Shown: positions 24,574 to 33,368, counted from the first letter of the stretch. The stretch is 64,000 bases of DNA from DASUPK01 sp963747425 (GCA_963747425.1 CAVVFJ010000018.1:80116-144115); one strand, 5' to 3'. Notes: generated by a model not told the origin, from the letters alone. Translations and numbers: made by a program.

Positions 24574-24596
24574 AGTCTCAAGTCTCCCTTGAGACT
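24574..24596. promoter_or_regulatory. perfect 9-bp palindrome upstream of the ftsZ promoter
   Basis: AGTCTCAAG and CTTGAGACT form a perfect inverted repeat with a five-base spacer, centred about 32 bases upstream of the -35 box. A partial half-site (TTGAGACC) recurs near 24651. The form fits a dimeric regulator's operator; a hairpin without U-tract is the alternative. Confidence 0.45.
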
Positions 24597-24787
24597 CTTG
24601 GCACCGTGACTCTAGTGTCGAGGTCGAGGTGCAGGGTTGGTTGAGACCCCAGGAAATCCCTGCAAATCGAGCAGTTTTGCCAGGCGGCGGCCGGCCCCGA
24701 TCGAGCGGCCCTCAGACCGCGATGCGGGCCAAAATTCGGGGTGCATGTGGCGTTGCAGGGAGCCCGGCGCCCGTCTCGCGAGGGGCC

Positions 24788-25555
24788 TCAGCCGCCCGAG
24801 ACGGGGCGGTCGGGGACGCTGACGTCGAGGTAGGACGGGGAGCCTCGCTCGTCGCCCGAGAGGACCGCGACCGCGGCGGTCCACTTGTCCCGGGCGCGCG
24901 AGCCGTCCCCGAAGCGGACCTCCGGACCGTTCCTCAGGTCCAGCACGACGCCACCCCGCTCGTCGTCCCAGTTGGTCACAGTTACCCGGTTGCGGAGCGG
25001 CTCCGGCGTCGCCCCCAGGATCGCGGCCTGCGCAGCAGCGTCCTCATCCAGACGGGCGCCCCGGGCCGCAGCGCCCTCGATCCTCGGAAGTTGCTTCTGA
25101 TCGAAGCTCGCCCCGGCGAGCAGGTAGCCGTCGGCCGAGACCGCGATGGGTCGGCCCCCAATCTGTGCGAACGCGACGGGCAGCCGCTCGGTGATCGTCA
25201 CTTCGAGACCGTGCGGAAAGCTCGTCGTGGCCTTCACCGACGCCACCGTGGGAAAGCGGGCGACGGCGTCGCGGAGCTCGTCGTCCTTGATGTGCAGTGT
25301 CGTCATGTCGCCGGCCACCCCGTCGACGGCCGACTTGATCTCGCGGCCGTTTGTCGTCGCCCCCTTGATCGTGACGTCATCGATCGCGAACCACGACAGA
25401 TCGCGGAACCAGAGCATGTAGCCGGCGTAGAGCGCCACCAACACAATGGCGGCGCCGATCAGCCGGCGCCGGATGACCGCGCCGCGCGCGGTGGGCCGCG
25501 GGCGGCTTCCGGCGCGGCCGGCGGGACGCGCTTGGCCTACGGCTCGAGTTGCCAT
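24788..25555 (-). CDS. ftsQ: cell division protein FtsQ
   Basis: Bitopic divisome protein, 255 residues: basic N-terminus, one membrane helix (LIGAAIVLVALYAGYMLWF, near 33-51), then the POTRA domain FAIDDVTIKGATTNGREI and the FtsQ domain with FPTVASVKATTSFPHGLEVTITERLPVAFAQ. It overlaps the murB 3' end by 19 bases. It connects FtsI/FtsW to the Z ring. The 311 bases between it and ftsZ hold the ftsZ promoter and a palindrome and no gene that I can support. Confidence 0.93.
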   Translation of the reverse strand: MATRAVGQARPAGRAGSRPRPTARGAVIRRRLIGAAIVLVALYAGYMLWFRDLSWFAIDDVTIKGATTNGREIKSAVDGVAGDMTTLHIKDDELRDAVARFPTVASVKATTSFPHGLEVTITERLPVAFAQIGGRPIAVSADGYLLAGASFDQKQLPRIEGAAARGARLDEDAAAQAAILGATPEPLRNRVTVTNWDDERGGVVLDLRNGPEVRFGDGSRARDKWTAAVAVLSGDERGSPSYLDVSVPDRPVSGG

Positions 25556-26454
25556 TGCTCCGGCCAGCTCACTTCGCCTAGGACCTGCACCTCCGGCTCG
25601 AGGGTCACCCCGAAGCGCTCGTGGACCCTCCGCCTGGCCTCCCCCATCACTTCGAGGATGTCCGCGGTGGTCGCGCCGCCGGTGTTCTCGACGAAGTTGG
25701 CGTGCTTGGGTGACAACCGCGCCCCACCGATCTGCAGCCCGGCGCAGCCCGCCGCATCGAGCAGTTGCCCGGCGGTGCGGTTCTCCGCCCGCTGGTCATC
25801 TGGGTTGACGAAGGTCGAGCCGAAGGTCTTGATCCCCGACGGCTGCGCCTCCTTTCGCCTGCGCCGCATGTCCGCCATGGTGGCCTTCACGTCGGCCGGA
25901 TTCGCCTCGGAGAGGGCGAAGGTCGCAACCGCCACGACATCTCGGTCGCCGAGGTTCGACCCGCGGTAGCGGAAGCCGAGGTCCTCCGGGCGGCGCTGCT
26001 CGGATCCCGCAGGGGTGCACACGGTGACCAGCTCCAGAACGCGCCCCAGCTCCCCTCCGTAGGCGTTGGCGTTCATCCGCACCGCGCCACCCACTGTGCC
26101 GGGGATGTTGACCCCGAACTCAAGTCCCTCCAGGCCCCAGCCGGCCGCCTTGGCAGCCGCCGACGGCAGCCTCGCTCCTCCCCCGCAGACGATCCGCGTC
26201 GCATCGCGCTCCACCCGGGTCAGCTCTCCCGTGAGCTTGAGGACCAGACCACGGAAGCCGTCGTCCGAGACGAGCAGGTTCGATCCGGAGCCGACCACCC
26301 CGACCAGCAGCGCCTCTCCTTCCGCCCAGGCGAGCAGGTCGACCACCTCCCGCTCCGACTTCGGGCGAGCGAAGTAGTCCGCGGACCCTCCGGCCCGCAC
26401 CGTGGTCAGCCGCGCGAGCGAGTAGTCGCGCGTGACGCCGGCCGGGGCGCTCAT
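25537..26454 (-). CDS. murB: UDP-N-acetylenolpyruvoylglucosamine reductase
   Basis: FAD enzyme that makes UDP-MurNAc; 305 residues from the ATG at 26454, which overlaps the murC stop (ATGA). FAD-binding motif VVGSGSNLLVSDDGFRGLVLKL, GGGARLPSAAAKAAGWGLEGLEFGVNIPGTVGGAVRMNANAYGGE, the proton-donor Ser in GSTFVNPDD and the catalytic Glu near LEPEVQVLGE are visible. It belongs to the type with YRGSNLGD. Confidence 0.96.
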   Translation of the reverse strand: MSAPAGVTRDYSLARLTTVRAGGSADYFARPKSEREVVDLLAWAEGEALLVGVVGSGSNLLVSDDGFRGLVLKLTGELTRVERDATRIVCGGGARLPSAAAKAAGWGLEGLEFGVNIPGTVGGAVRMNANAYGGELGRVLELVTVCTPAGSEQRRPEDLGFRYRGSNLGDRDVVAVATFALSEANPADVKATMADMRRRRKEAQPSGIKTFGSTFVNPDDQRAENRTAGQLLDAAGCAGLQIGGARLSPKHANFVENTGGATTADILEVMGEARRRVHERFGVTLEPEVQVLGEVSWPEQWQLEP

Positions 26455-27845
26455 GGAGCAGCCGCTCCGTCCACCAGCGTCTCGGCGAGCTTGTAGATGT
26501 CTCCGGCCCCGATCGTGATCAGCACGTCCCCGTCCCCGAGGCGCGGCCCCAGGGCCTGAGCGGCCAGCTCCGCGTCGGGGAGCCACCAGACGGGCCGCCC
26601 GCGGCCGTGGTCCGCGGCGGCACTCGCAACCATCAGGCCACTCACCCCGGCGAGGGGCCCGACGGGCTCCTCGCGAGCCGGGTACACGTCGAGAACCGCG
26701 ATTTCATCGGCGGCGGCCAGGGCGGCGCCGAGCTCCGTGGCCAGCGCCTTGGTCCGCGAATAGAGGTGGGGCTGAAAGGCGGCGATCAGGCGCCCGGGTT
26801 CGAGCTCGCGGGCGGCCTGGAGCGTGGCCGCCACCTCGGTCGGGTGATGCGCGTAGTCGTCGTAGATGCGGGCGCCGTGGCTCTCGCCCTTCAGCTCGAG
26901 GCGGCGAGCGACGCCCGGGAAGTCGCCGAGAACGGCGGCGCACCCATCGACGTCCGCCCCCGCAAGCGACAGGCCGCCCAGCGCCGCGAGGGCATTGGAG
27001 ACGTTGTGGCGTCCGGGGACCCGCAGCGACACCTCCACGTCGATCCCGGCGCCGCCGGCGCGGAAGCGACTGCCGCCGCCCGCCTCGCTCTCGATGCCCG
27101 TCGCGAGCAGATCCGCCGCAACTGCACGCTCCCCGGGTGCCGGCTCGAGGGCGAAGCGGACGACGCGCTGTGCCTCCTGCCCCGGCAGCCGGACGTCCGC
27201 GCCCGTCACCAGCCCAGATGCGGGCGATGAGAACGCCGCGAAGGCCTCTGAGAGCTCCGCCAGCGAGTTCCAGCGGGAGTGGTGGTCGAGCTCGAGATTG
27301 GTGATCACCGCGATCTCGGGCTGCAGCTTGAGGAAGCTGGCGTCGCTCTCGTCCGCCTCGGCGACGACCCACTCCCCCTCGCCCCAGCCGGCGTTGGTCG
27401 CCTCGCCATCCGGCCCGGCGCCCGCCAGCTCGCCACCCAGGAAGAAGGATGGGTCGGCCCCGGTGGCGCGCAGCGCCCAGATGCACATCGCCGCGGTCGT
27501 GGTCTTCCCGTGCGTCCCCGCGATCGCCAGCAGGCGACGCTGCGAGCAGAGCTCGGCGAGGAGCTCCCCGCGGTGGATCACGCGCTGGTCGCGCTCCCGC
27601 GCGCGCACCAGCTCGGGGTTGTCCTCCGGGACGGCGGTGGAGACGACCACCTCGGCGTCCGCCGGTACCTGCTCGCCGCCATGCCCCACGGCGGGCTCGA
27701 TGCCCGCAGCCCGCAGGCGCTCCATATATGAGGACTCGGCTCTGTCCGAGCCGCTCACCTCGGCGCCGAGCCGCCGGCAGACCAGCGCGAGCCCGCTCAT
27801 GCCGGCTCCCCCGATCGCGATGAAGTGGAGCCTCCGCCCCTTCAT
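26451..27845 (-). CDS. murC: UDP-N-acetylmuramate--L-alanine ligase
   Basis: Adds L-Ala to UDP-MurNAc; 464 residues from the ATG at 27845 (RRLHFIAIGGAGMSGLALV). ATP motif AGTHGKTTTAAMCIWAL, VVAEADESDASFLKLQPEIAVITNLELDHH, and DDYAHHPTEVAATLQAARE are diagnostic of the Mur ligase MurC. The long frame upstream of the ATG runs into murG and is not coding. Four bases separate it from murG. Confidence 0.97.
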   Translation of the reverse strand: MKGRRLHFIAIGGAGMSGLALVCRRLGAEVSGSDRAESSYMERLRAAGIEPAVGHGGEQVPADAEVVVSTAVPEDNPELVRARERDQRVIHRGELLAELCSQRRLLAIAGTHGKTTTAAMCIWALRATGADPSFFLGGELAGAGPDGEATNAGWGEGEWVVAEADESDASFLKLQPEIAVITNLELDHHSRWNSLAELSEAFAAFSSPASGLVTGADVRLPGQEAQRVVRFALEPAPGERAVAADLLATGIESEAGGGSRFRAGGAGIDVEVSLRVPGRHNVSNALAALGGLSLAGADVDGCAAVLGDFPGVARRLELKGESHGARIYDDYAHHPTEVAATLQAARELEPGRLIAAFQPHLYSRTKALATELGAALAAADEIAVLDVYPAREEPVGPLAGVSGLMVASAAADHGRGRPVWWLPDAELAAQALGPRLGDGDVLITIGAGDIYKLAETLVDGAAAP

Positions 27846-27849
27846 CGGC

Positions 27850-28950
27850 TCAGGCACCCACGGCCCCCAGGACCTCGCCCGCGATGCGCTCCGCGGCGTT
27901 TGGCTTAGCCAGCCTCCGAGCGGCGATCCCCATCTCCCTGAGGCGATCCTCGTTTGCCAGCAGCGCCGCGATCTCATCGCTGAGCCGCACCGCGGTCAAC
28001 TCGCTGTCGGGGATCACGACCGCGGCACCGCCTTCGGCCATCCAGCGGGCGTTGGTCGTCTGGTGATCGGCTGTGGCATGGGGATAGGGGATCAGAATCG
28101 CGGGCCGACCCGCGGCCGCGATCTCCATCACCGAGCCGCCGGCCCGTGCAACCACGAGGTCGGCGGCGGCGAGGACATCCCCCAGATCGGGCTCGTACTG
28201 GATCAGGGTGTATCGCTCCGGCCGGCCCTCCTCGTCCCAGCGCCGCCGCAGCTCCGGGTAGTCGCGGCGGCCGGCGACGTGGACGATCCAGGGCTGACCC
28301 ACGTGGTCGTGAACCCCTCGCTCGAGCCGCGTGAACGCATCGAACGCCGCGACATTGATCGACAGCGCCCCGAGGCTGCCGCCGACCACGGTCACGCAAT
28401 CCGCGGGCCCCGGAATCCCGAAGCGGCGGCGGGCGACGGTCGGATTGGCCTCCAGGACGGCGCGGGGCACCGGCCTTCCCGTCACCAGGTAGGGGCCCCC
28501 GTCGCGGCCTGGGATCGGAAAGGACAGGCAGATGCGCCGGGCGCGGCGGGCCAGCAGGCGGTTGGCGAGCCCCAGATGGCTGTCGGCCTCGGTGAGCACC
28601 AGCGGCAGGCCCATCCGGACCGCGGCCAGGCCTACCGGGCCGGCCACATAACCGCCGCCGCCGAGCACGACCTCGGCCCGGCGCCGCTCGAGCACACGGC
28701 GGGCGGCGCCCACCGCCCGGCCGGCACGCCAGGCCGCCCTCGCGGCCTTCAGCGGATTGCGGCGATCCAGCCCGCTGACCCGCAGGTAATCGATCTCGTA
28801 TCCGGCGGCCGGAACGAGGTCCGCCTCGGCGCGCTCGCGAGTGCCGAGGAAGCTGACTTCGGCGCCCTCAGCGCGAAGCGCGTCGGCGACGGCGATCGCC
28901 GGCACCACGTGCCCCGCCGTGCCGCCGGCCGCTATGACGACTCGTGCCAC
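27850..28950 (-). CDS. murG: lipid II synthase, GlcNAc transferase MurG
   Basis: Membrane-associated GT28 glycosyltransferase that converts lipid I to lipid II; 366 residues. N-terminal glycine-rich loop VVIAAGGTAGHVVPAIAVADAL, second loop VVLGGGGYVAGPVGLAAV, GGSLGALSINVA, and the C-terminal donor site RAGGSVMEIAAAGRPAILIPYPHATADHQTTNA are all present. Its start lies inside the ftsW 3' end, an 83-base overlap. Confidence 0.97.
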   Translation of the reverse strand: MARVVIAAGGTAGHVVPAIAVADALRAEGAEVSFLGTRERAEADLVPAAGYEIDYLRVSGLDRRNPLKAARAAWRAGRAVGAARRVLERRRAEVVLGGGGYVAGPVGLAAVRMGLPLVLTEADSHLGLANRLLARRARRICLSFPIPGRDGGPYLVTGRPVPRAVLEANPTVARRRFGIPGPADCVTVVGGSLGALSINVAAFDAFTRLERGVHDHVGQPWIVHVAGRRDYPELRRRWDEEGRPERYTLIQYEPDLGDVLAAADLVVARAGGSVMEIAAAGRPAILIPYPHATADHQTTNARWMAEGGAAVVIPDSELTAVRLSDEIAALLANEDRLREMGIAARRLAKPNAAERIAGEVLGAVGA

Positions 28951-30175
28951 TGGCTGCGCGCTTTCTTCTCGTGTTGGTTCCGCCCTCGACCACGCGCAGT
29001 CTCGCAGGGCCCGCAGCCGTGGCGCGGCCTCCGCGCCTGGAGCTGCGTGCCGCAGCCTGCGCCGGCCGGCGGGCTACGTTCAGGATCAGTCCGGTGGCGG
29101 CAAGCGTCAGTACGAGGCTGGTGCCGCCGTATGAGACGAATGGAAGGGGTACCCCTGTGAGCGGGGCTAAGCCGAGGACCGCGAACAGGTTGAGCGCCGC
29201 CTGGGCCATGATCAGCGAGGTGAGACCCGCAGCGAGCAGCTTGCTGAAGCGGTCGCGCGCCCGGTGGGCCGCGCGCAGGCCCGCGTAGCCGAACATCCCG
29301 AAGAGCCCCACCAGGACGAACATCCCGGCCAGGCCGAGCTCCTCGCCGATCACCGCCGCGACCATATCGGTGTGCGCCTCGGGCAGGTAGGAGGCCTTCT
29401 GCACGCTCTCGCCGAGCCCCACGCCGAAGATCCCGCCCGAGCCGACCGCGATCGTCGCCTGCTTCGCCTGGAAGCCCGATCCGCTCGTGTCGGTTCCCGG
29501 GTGGAGGAAGCCCGTCAGCCGGGCCTCCTGGTAGGGGTGGGTGGCGATCATCCCGATGCCGACGATCGCGATCAACGCGCCGACCGGCGCGAGCGTCCGG
29601 GGGCGCACGCCCGCCAGGAAGAGCACGCAGCAGACGGCGAAGGAGGCGACGATTGCGGTGCCCAGGTCGGGCTCCTTGGCGATCAGCAGCACCGAGAGCC
29701 CCACGACCAGCAGGTAGGGGCCGAGCCCACTCAGGGTCCGGGTGCGTCGAGGCTCGGCCGAGAGCAGGTAGGAGCCGTAGAGGACCAGGGCGATCTTGGC
29801 CAGCTCGGAGGGCTGGAACTGGACGAGGCCTCCCCCCACCCAGCGCTGCGAGCCGTTCACCGTGGTCCCGATCCCGGGCAGGAGAACGGCGAAGAGCAGG
29901 ATCAGCGAGGAGAGCAGGATGAGCGGGGTGAGGACACGGGCCGCGGCGACGCCGCGCACGGAGGCGATCCGCATCACAACGAGCCCGATGGCGCCGAAGA
30001 TCAGGGTCCGCTCGAGGTAGTAGAAGCCGTTGCCGCCGGTGTTGAGCAGCGAGCGCGCCGAGCTCGCGCTGAAGACCATCACCGCCCCGAAGGCGAGCAG
30101 GCAGAGGGTCGCGGTGAGCAGCAGTGAGTACTCGATCGGCGGAGGCGCAGGCTTCTTCGTCCGCGCCGCGCTCAT
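28868..30175 (-). CDS. ftsW: peptidoglycan polymerase FtsW (SEDS)
   Basis: Ten-helix SEDS glycosyltransferase that polymerises septal lipid II with FtsI; 435 residues from the ATG at 30175, which overlaps the murD stop. Signatures: VNGSQRWVGGGLVQFQPSELAKIALV with the catalytic-region Glu, LLIAKEPDLGTAIV, ASYLPEAHTDMVAAVIGEELGL and GVPLPFVSYGGTSLVL. The C-terminal 70 residues are basic and overlap murG out of frame; the true end could be functional or just tolerated overlap. Confidence 0.95.
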   Translation of the reverse strand: MSAARTKKPAPPPIEYSLLLTATLCLLAFGAVMVFSASSARSLLNTGGNGFYYLERTLIFGAIGLVVMRIASVRGVAAARVLTPLILLSSLILLFAVLLPGIGTTVNGSQRWVGGGLVQFQPSELAKIALVLYGSYLLSAEPRRTRTLSGLGPYLLVVGLSVLLIAKEPDLGTAIVASFAVCCVLFLAGVRPRTLAPVGALIAIVGIGMIATHPYQEARLTGFLHPGTDTSGSGFQAKQATIAVGSGGIFGVGLGESVQKASYLPEAHTDMVAAVIGEELGLAGMFVLVGLFGMFGYAGLRAAHRARDRFSKLLAAGLTSLIMAQAALNLFAVLGLAPLTGVPLPFVSYGGTSLVLTLAATGLILNVARRPAQAAARSSRRGGRATAAGPARLRVVEGGTNTRRKRAASGTSRHSGRRHGGARGAGDRRRRRASR

Positions 30176-31545
30176 GACAGGGCCTCCACCAGTGCGCGGA
30201 AGCGGTCGCCGCGCTGCTCGAAGTCCTTGAACGCGTCGAAGCTCGCGCAGGCCGGCGAGAGCAGGACGACCTCGCCGGGCTTGGCGTCGGCCGCCGCGGC
30301 TTCCACCGCTCGCTCGAGAGAACCGAACTCGGAGATCGCCACCCCCGCCTCCGCCGCCGCAGAGAGCTCGGCGGCCATGCGCTCGGCGCCCTCCCCGATC
30401 AAATAGCAGGCGACGCAACGCTCCCGGACCGCGGCGGCGAGGGGCTCGAAGCTCTCCTGCTTGGGAAGACCGCCGGCGATCAGCCGTACGCCGCCCTCGA
30501 AGGCCTTGATCCCCGCCAGCGCCGAAGCGACGTTGGTCGCCTTGGAGTCGTTCACGTAGAGCACCCCGTTCAGCTCCCTGACCCGCTCGAGCCGGTGGCG
30601 CACCCCCTGGAAGGTCCGCAGGCCCTCAGCGACGGCGTCGCGAGGCAGGCCGGACGCGAGCGCTGCGGCGGCGGCAGCCATCGCGTTCTCGACGTTGTGC
30701 GCCCCGAGCAGCTGCAGCTCGTCCGCGCGGAGCAGCGGCTCGTCCGCCGCGAAGATGACGCCGTCCCGCATGCTGAGCTCGCAATCGGGGTCCGCGGACT
30801 CGCCCTCGACGGGACAGAAGCGGATGCGCCTGGCGCAGCCGCCGAGGTCCCGATCGCGCAGCTCGGGGGTGTCGCCGTTGTAGACCGCGGCGTCGTCGTT
30901 GCCCTGGTTGGCGAAGACCCGGAGCTTGGCGGCGAGATATTCCTCGAGCGTTCCGTGGCGGTCGAGGTGGTCCGGGGCCAGGTTGATGAAGACCGCGCAC
31001 TCCGGCGAGAAGTAGTTCGCGTCCTCGAGCTGGAAGCTGGATGACTCGCAGACCACGGTCGCGTCGGGATCGACGGCGCCGATCAGTGAGGCCAGCGGTG
31101 TGCCGACATTGCCGGCGACGGCGACCGGGCGACCGGCGGTCCGGTAGAGGTGGCCGATCAGCTCGGTCGTGGTGGTCTTGCCGTTGGTGCCGGTGACGGC
31201 GCAGAAGGCGTTCGGGATCAGCCGCCAGGCGAGCTCGAGCTCGCCGGTGACCTCGGTCCCGCTCTCCCGGGCGGCCAGCACCACCGGGGCGTCCTGGGGC
31301 ACGCCGGGGCTCTTGACCAGCGTTCGGGCACGATCGAGTTGCCGTGTTCCTTCCACGCCCAAACTGACTTCGACGCCTGAGGCCTCCAGCCCTGCCGCCT
31401 GATCAGGCGTGCCCGAATCGACTCCGATCACGGTCTCCCCACGCTCGGCGAGCGCGCTCGCGATCGCCGCCCCGGAGCGCGCGAGGCCGACCACCAGGAA
31501 GGGGCCTCCGGGCAGCGGAGGACGCGGCTTCTCGCCTGGGTTCAC
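30172..31545 (-). CDS. murD: UDP-N-acetylmuramoylalanine--D-glutamate ligase
   Basis: Adds D-Glu to UDP-MurNAc-L-Ala; 457 residues. N-terminal dinucleotide-like fold FLVVGLARSGAAIASAL, ATP motif AVTGTNGKTTTTELIGHLY, SSFQLEDANYFSPECAVFINLAPDHLDRHG, NDSKATNVASALAGIKAF and VVLLSPACASFDAFKDFEQRGDRF are all conserved. Upstream lies a 219-base spacer with three hairpins and then the inserted SnoaL gene, so murD may need its own or read-through transcription. Confidence 0.97.
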   Translation of the reverse strand: MNPGEKPRPPLPGGPFLVVGLARSGAAIASALAERGETVIGVDSGTPDQAAGLEASGVEVSLGVEGTRQLDRARTLVKSPGVPQDAPVVLAARESGTEVTGELELAWRLIPNAFCAVTGTNGKTTTTELIGHLYRTAGRPVAVAGNVGTPLASLIGAVDPDATVVCESSSFQLEDANYFSPECAVFINLAPDHLDRHGTLEEYLAAKLRVFANQGNDDAAVYNGDTPELRDRDLGGCARRIRFCPVEGESADPDCELSMRDGVIFAADEPLLRADELQLLGAHNVENAMAAAAAALASGLPRDAVAEGLRTFQGVRHRLERVRELNGVLYVNDSKATNVASALAGIKAFEGGVRLIAGGLPKQESFEPLAAAVRERCVACYLIGEGAERMAAELSAAAEAGVAISEFGSLERAVEAAAADAKPGEVVLLSPACASFDAFKDFEQRGDRFRALVEALS

Positions 31546-31764
31546 ATAACCATGTTCGCCCTCGGCCGCTCACTCCCTGCGTGCCTGAGGCATGCCTGAG
31601 GCGCGGTGATCGCCGCGCGATTGGCGGGTTAGTTGCCCAGAGGGCGACAAACCCGCCACATCCTGCATCGTGGAACCGCAATCGGCCGCGATTGGCGACT
31701 TTCTTCCGCTATGCGGAAAGAAGTCGACAACCCACCGCGTCTCGTCCAAAGCGGTGGCTCTGGA
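31546..31764. other. hairpin-rich spacer between murD and the SnoaL gene
   Basis: No gene is visible. A short direct repeat (GCCTGAGGC twice, 31583-31602) is followed by three stem-loops: GCGCGG/CCGCGC (31601-31618), GGCGGGTT/AACCCGCC with an inner GCCC/GGGC stem (31623-31657), and GACTTTCTTCCGC with GCGGAAAGAAGTC (31697-31725, two mismatches). The last 30 bases hold a copy of the GGACGAG repeat. The middle hairpin could end transcription from the SnoaL gene before murD. Confidence 0.5.
31732..31757 (-). repeat. GGACGAG hairpin repeat, copy 1 (3' of SnoaL gene)
   Basis: Minus strand CCACCGC, TTTGGACGAGAC, GCGGTGG: a perfect 7-bp stem whose loop holds the family motif TTTGGACGAGA. It lies eight bases after the TAG of the SnoaL gene. 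Stem bases differ from other copies but stay paired. Confidence 0.7.
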
Positions 31765-32169
31765 CTACTCCGACAGTCCGGCGGCTTTCCGGGCTGCTGC
31801 ACGATCGAGAAATCCCTGCATGCGCAGCACTCGCCCGTCGCGCACTTTGAAGACAGCCGCCGTGTCGATTTCCAACTCGACTCCACTGCCTCTGCCACGC
31901 CGGAATTCGTGGAACAAGACGACTACCTCGGAGCCAGCATCGAGGAACCCCTCTGGCTCGATGCGGCGCTCCTCCCACGCCTCGCCATCCACCTCGTCGT
32001 ACTCGCGGATGACCTCAGTGAGACCGCGGTAGACCCGGCCCTCCTGAACGCCACCGACGGTCCCGTGCAACTCGATCTCGGGATCGACCAGTTCCGCGAG
32101 TTGCGTCAGGTCTCGTCGCATAGAGGCATCGAGATAAGCCTTCACGACGTTCACGTTCTCCTCTGACAT
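31765..32169 (-). CDS. SnoaL-like MSEENV protein inserted in the dcw cluster
   Basis: NTF2-fold protein of 134 residues from the ATG at 32169 (MSEENVNVVKAYLDASMRRD) to AAGLSE. The middle has LVDPEIELHGTVGGVQEG and AAVFKVRDGRVLRMQGF. The ATG follows GATACT by seven bases, suggesting a leaderless transcript. Its DNA ends (ATGTCxGAGGAGAACGT and GGACTGTCGGAGTAG) match two other SnoaL genes at 51.4 and 55.9 kb, while the middle differs strongly. Hairpin repeats lie on both sides. It separates mraY from murD, which are normally adjacent, so it is best seen as an insertion. Function is unknown. Confidence 0.85.
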   Translation of the reverse strand: MSEENVNVVKAYLDASMRRDLTQLAELVDPEIELHGTVGGVQEGRVYRGLTEVIREYDEVDGEAWEERRIEPEGFLDAGSEVVVLFHEFRRGRGSGVELEIDTAAVFKVRDGRVLRMQGFLDRAAARKAAGLSE

Positions 32170-32193
32170 ATCGCGAAGTATCACGCGAGAACG

Positions 32194-32215
32194 GCTGCTT
32201 CCAATGCAAAGCAGC
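32194..32215 (-). repeat. GCATGG-type hairpin repeat, copy 2 (5' of SnoaL gene)
   Basis: Minus strand GCTGCTT, TGCATTGG, AAGCAGC: a 7-bp stem with the loop motif TGCATTGG. It is the short form of the repeat and lies about 25 bases upstream of the SnoaL ATG, before the GATACT box. Confidence 0.7.
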
Positions 32216-32226
32216 AGTTTTCGCCC

Positions 32227-33204
32227 CTACGACCCGATCGACTGCTGGTACAGCGTGAAGCCGATCCCCGAGCAGACCGCGGCGATGATCCAGAAGCGGA
32301 GCATGATCTTGGTCTCCGACCAGGCCATCAGCTCGAAGTGGTGGTGGACCGGGGCCATCAGCAGGACGCGGCGGCGCAGCATCTTGAAGGTGGCGACCTG
32401 CAGGGCGACCGAGAGAGCCTCGATCACGAAGATGCCGCCGATGATGATCAGCAGGACCTCCGTCTGGGTCATCACCGCCAGGGCGCCGATGGCGCCGCCT
32501 AAGCCGAGGGAGCCCGTGTCCCCCATGAAGATCGACGCCGGGAAGGCGTTGAACCAGAGGAAGCCGATGCAGCCGCCGACCAGGCAGGCGGAGAGCAGCG
32601 AGAGGCTGTGCTCGCCCGTGGTGATGAAGGTGATCGCCGTGTAGGCGAGCAACACGATCGCGCAGCACCCGGCGGCCAGTCCGTCGAGGCCGTCGGTGAG
32701 GTTGACCGCGTTGCTCGATCCCGCGATCACCAGGAAGATCACCAGCGGATAGAGGCCGTCCGGGATGTCGAGGGAGGCGTGCGAGATGCGCAGCTCCAGG
32801 CTCGATTCGATCCCGACCGAGTGCCGGGCGACGTACCAGAGCCCGATCGCGAGGCCAAGCTGCAACAGCAGCTTGTATCGAGCGGACAGGCCCAGCGAGC
32901 GGCGCCGCGTGATCTTCAGGTAGTCGTCGACGAAGCCGATTGCTGCGCAGCCGATCGCGACGCCGAAGACCGCCAGGCTCTGCGTGTCGCGGTCGGAGAG
33001 CACCAGATACGGGACCGCGACGGCCGTGAAGATCAGCAGGCCGCCCATCGTCGGCGTGCCGGCCTTCTCGTGGTGCTCCTCAGGTCCCTCCTCGCGGATC
33101 TGCTGGCCGAACTCCCGCAGGCGGAGGTACTCGATGAACTTCGGGCCCAGGAAGATGCAGAGCAGCATCGTTGCCATGCCGGCGATGAGGATCTCTCCCA
33201 GCAT
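32227..33204 (-). CDS. mraY: phospho-N-acetylmuramoyl-pentapeptide transferase
   Basis: Ten-helix enzyme that makes lipid I from UDP-MurNAc-pentapeptide and undecaprenyl phosphate; 325 residues. Conserved loops: KAGTPTMGGLLIF, FVDDYLKITRRRSLGLSARYKLLLQ with the Asp pair, SSNAVNLTDGLDGLAAG, FLWFNAFPASIFMGDTGSLGLGG and the histidine cluster APVHHHFELMAWSETKI. Its ATG shares a base with the TGA of a 54-residue ORF upstream (TGATG). Confidence 0.97.
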   Translation of the reverse strand: MLGEILIAGMATMLLCIFLGPKFIEYLRLREFGQQIREEGPEEHHEKAGTPTMGGLLIFTAVAVPYLVLSDRDTQSLAVFGVAIGCAAIGFVDDYLKITRRRSLGLSARYKLLLQLGLAIGLWYVARHSVGIESSLELRISHASLDIPDGLYPLVIFLVIAGSSNAVNLTDGLDGLAAGCCAIVLLAYTAITFITTGEHSLSLLSACLVGGCIGFLWFNAFPASIFMGDTGSLGLGGAIGALAVMTQTEVLLIIIGGIFVIEALSVALQVATFKMLRRRVLLMAPVHHHFELMAWSETKIMLRFWIIAAVCSGIGFTLYQQSIGS

Positions 33205-33368
33205 CAGATGATCGAGTCCAAATCCGCGCGCGACCGGGGGCGCGCCTGGTCGAGCAGATCAAGGACGCAGGGCGAAGCCTTTGGTGGTGCCAAAGGCGAG
33301 CCCGAGGACGCGGAGCTGCGAAGCGCCAGGCGCGTCATCCGGGCGTGTGGGGATTTGGAGTCGGTCAT
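33204..33368 (-). CDS. 54-residue ORF filling the murF-mraY gap
   Basis: The ATG at 33368 directly follows the murF TAG and the TGA overlaps the mraY ATG, so the ORF exactly fills the space between the two genes. It encodes MTDSKSPHARMTRLALRS at the start and ARPRSRADLDSII at the end, a small basic polar protein with no recognised family. The DNA ends form an inverted repeat: 33206-33225 pairs with 33351-33370 at 18 of 20 positions. A perfect 8-bp hairpin (33277-33297, GCCTTTGG/CCAAAGGC) lies in the middle. It is either a real coupled small gene or a palindromic element that stayed open by chance. Confidence 0.45.
   Translation of the reverse strand: MTDSKSPHARMTRLALRSSASSGSPLAPPKASPCVLDLLDQARPRSRADLDSII

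Noticed and set aside
29264..30127. Long plus-strand frame opposite ftsW
   Set aside because: It is an Arg/Glu/Asp-rich shadow of a membrane-protein gene with no domain or start signal.
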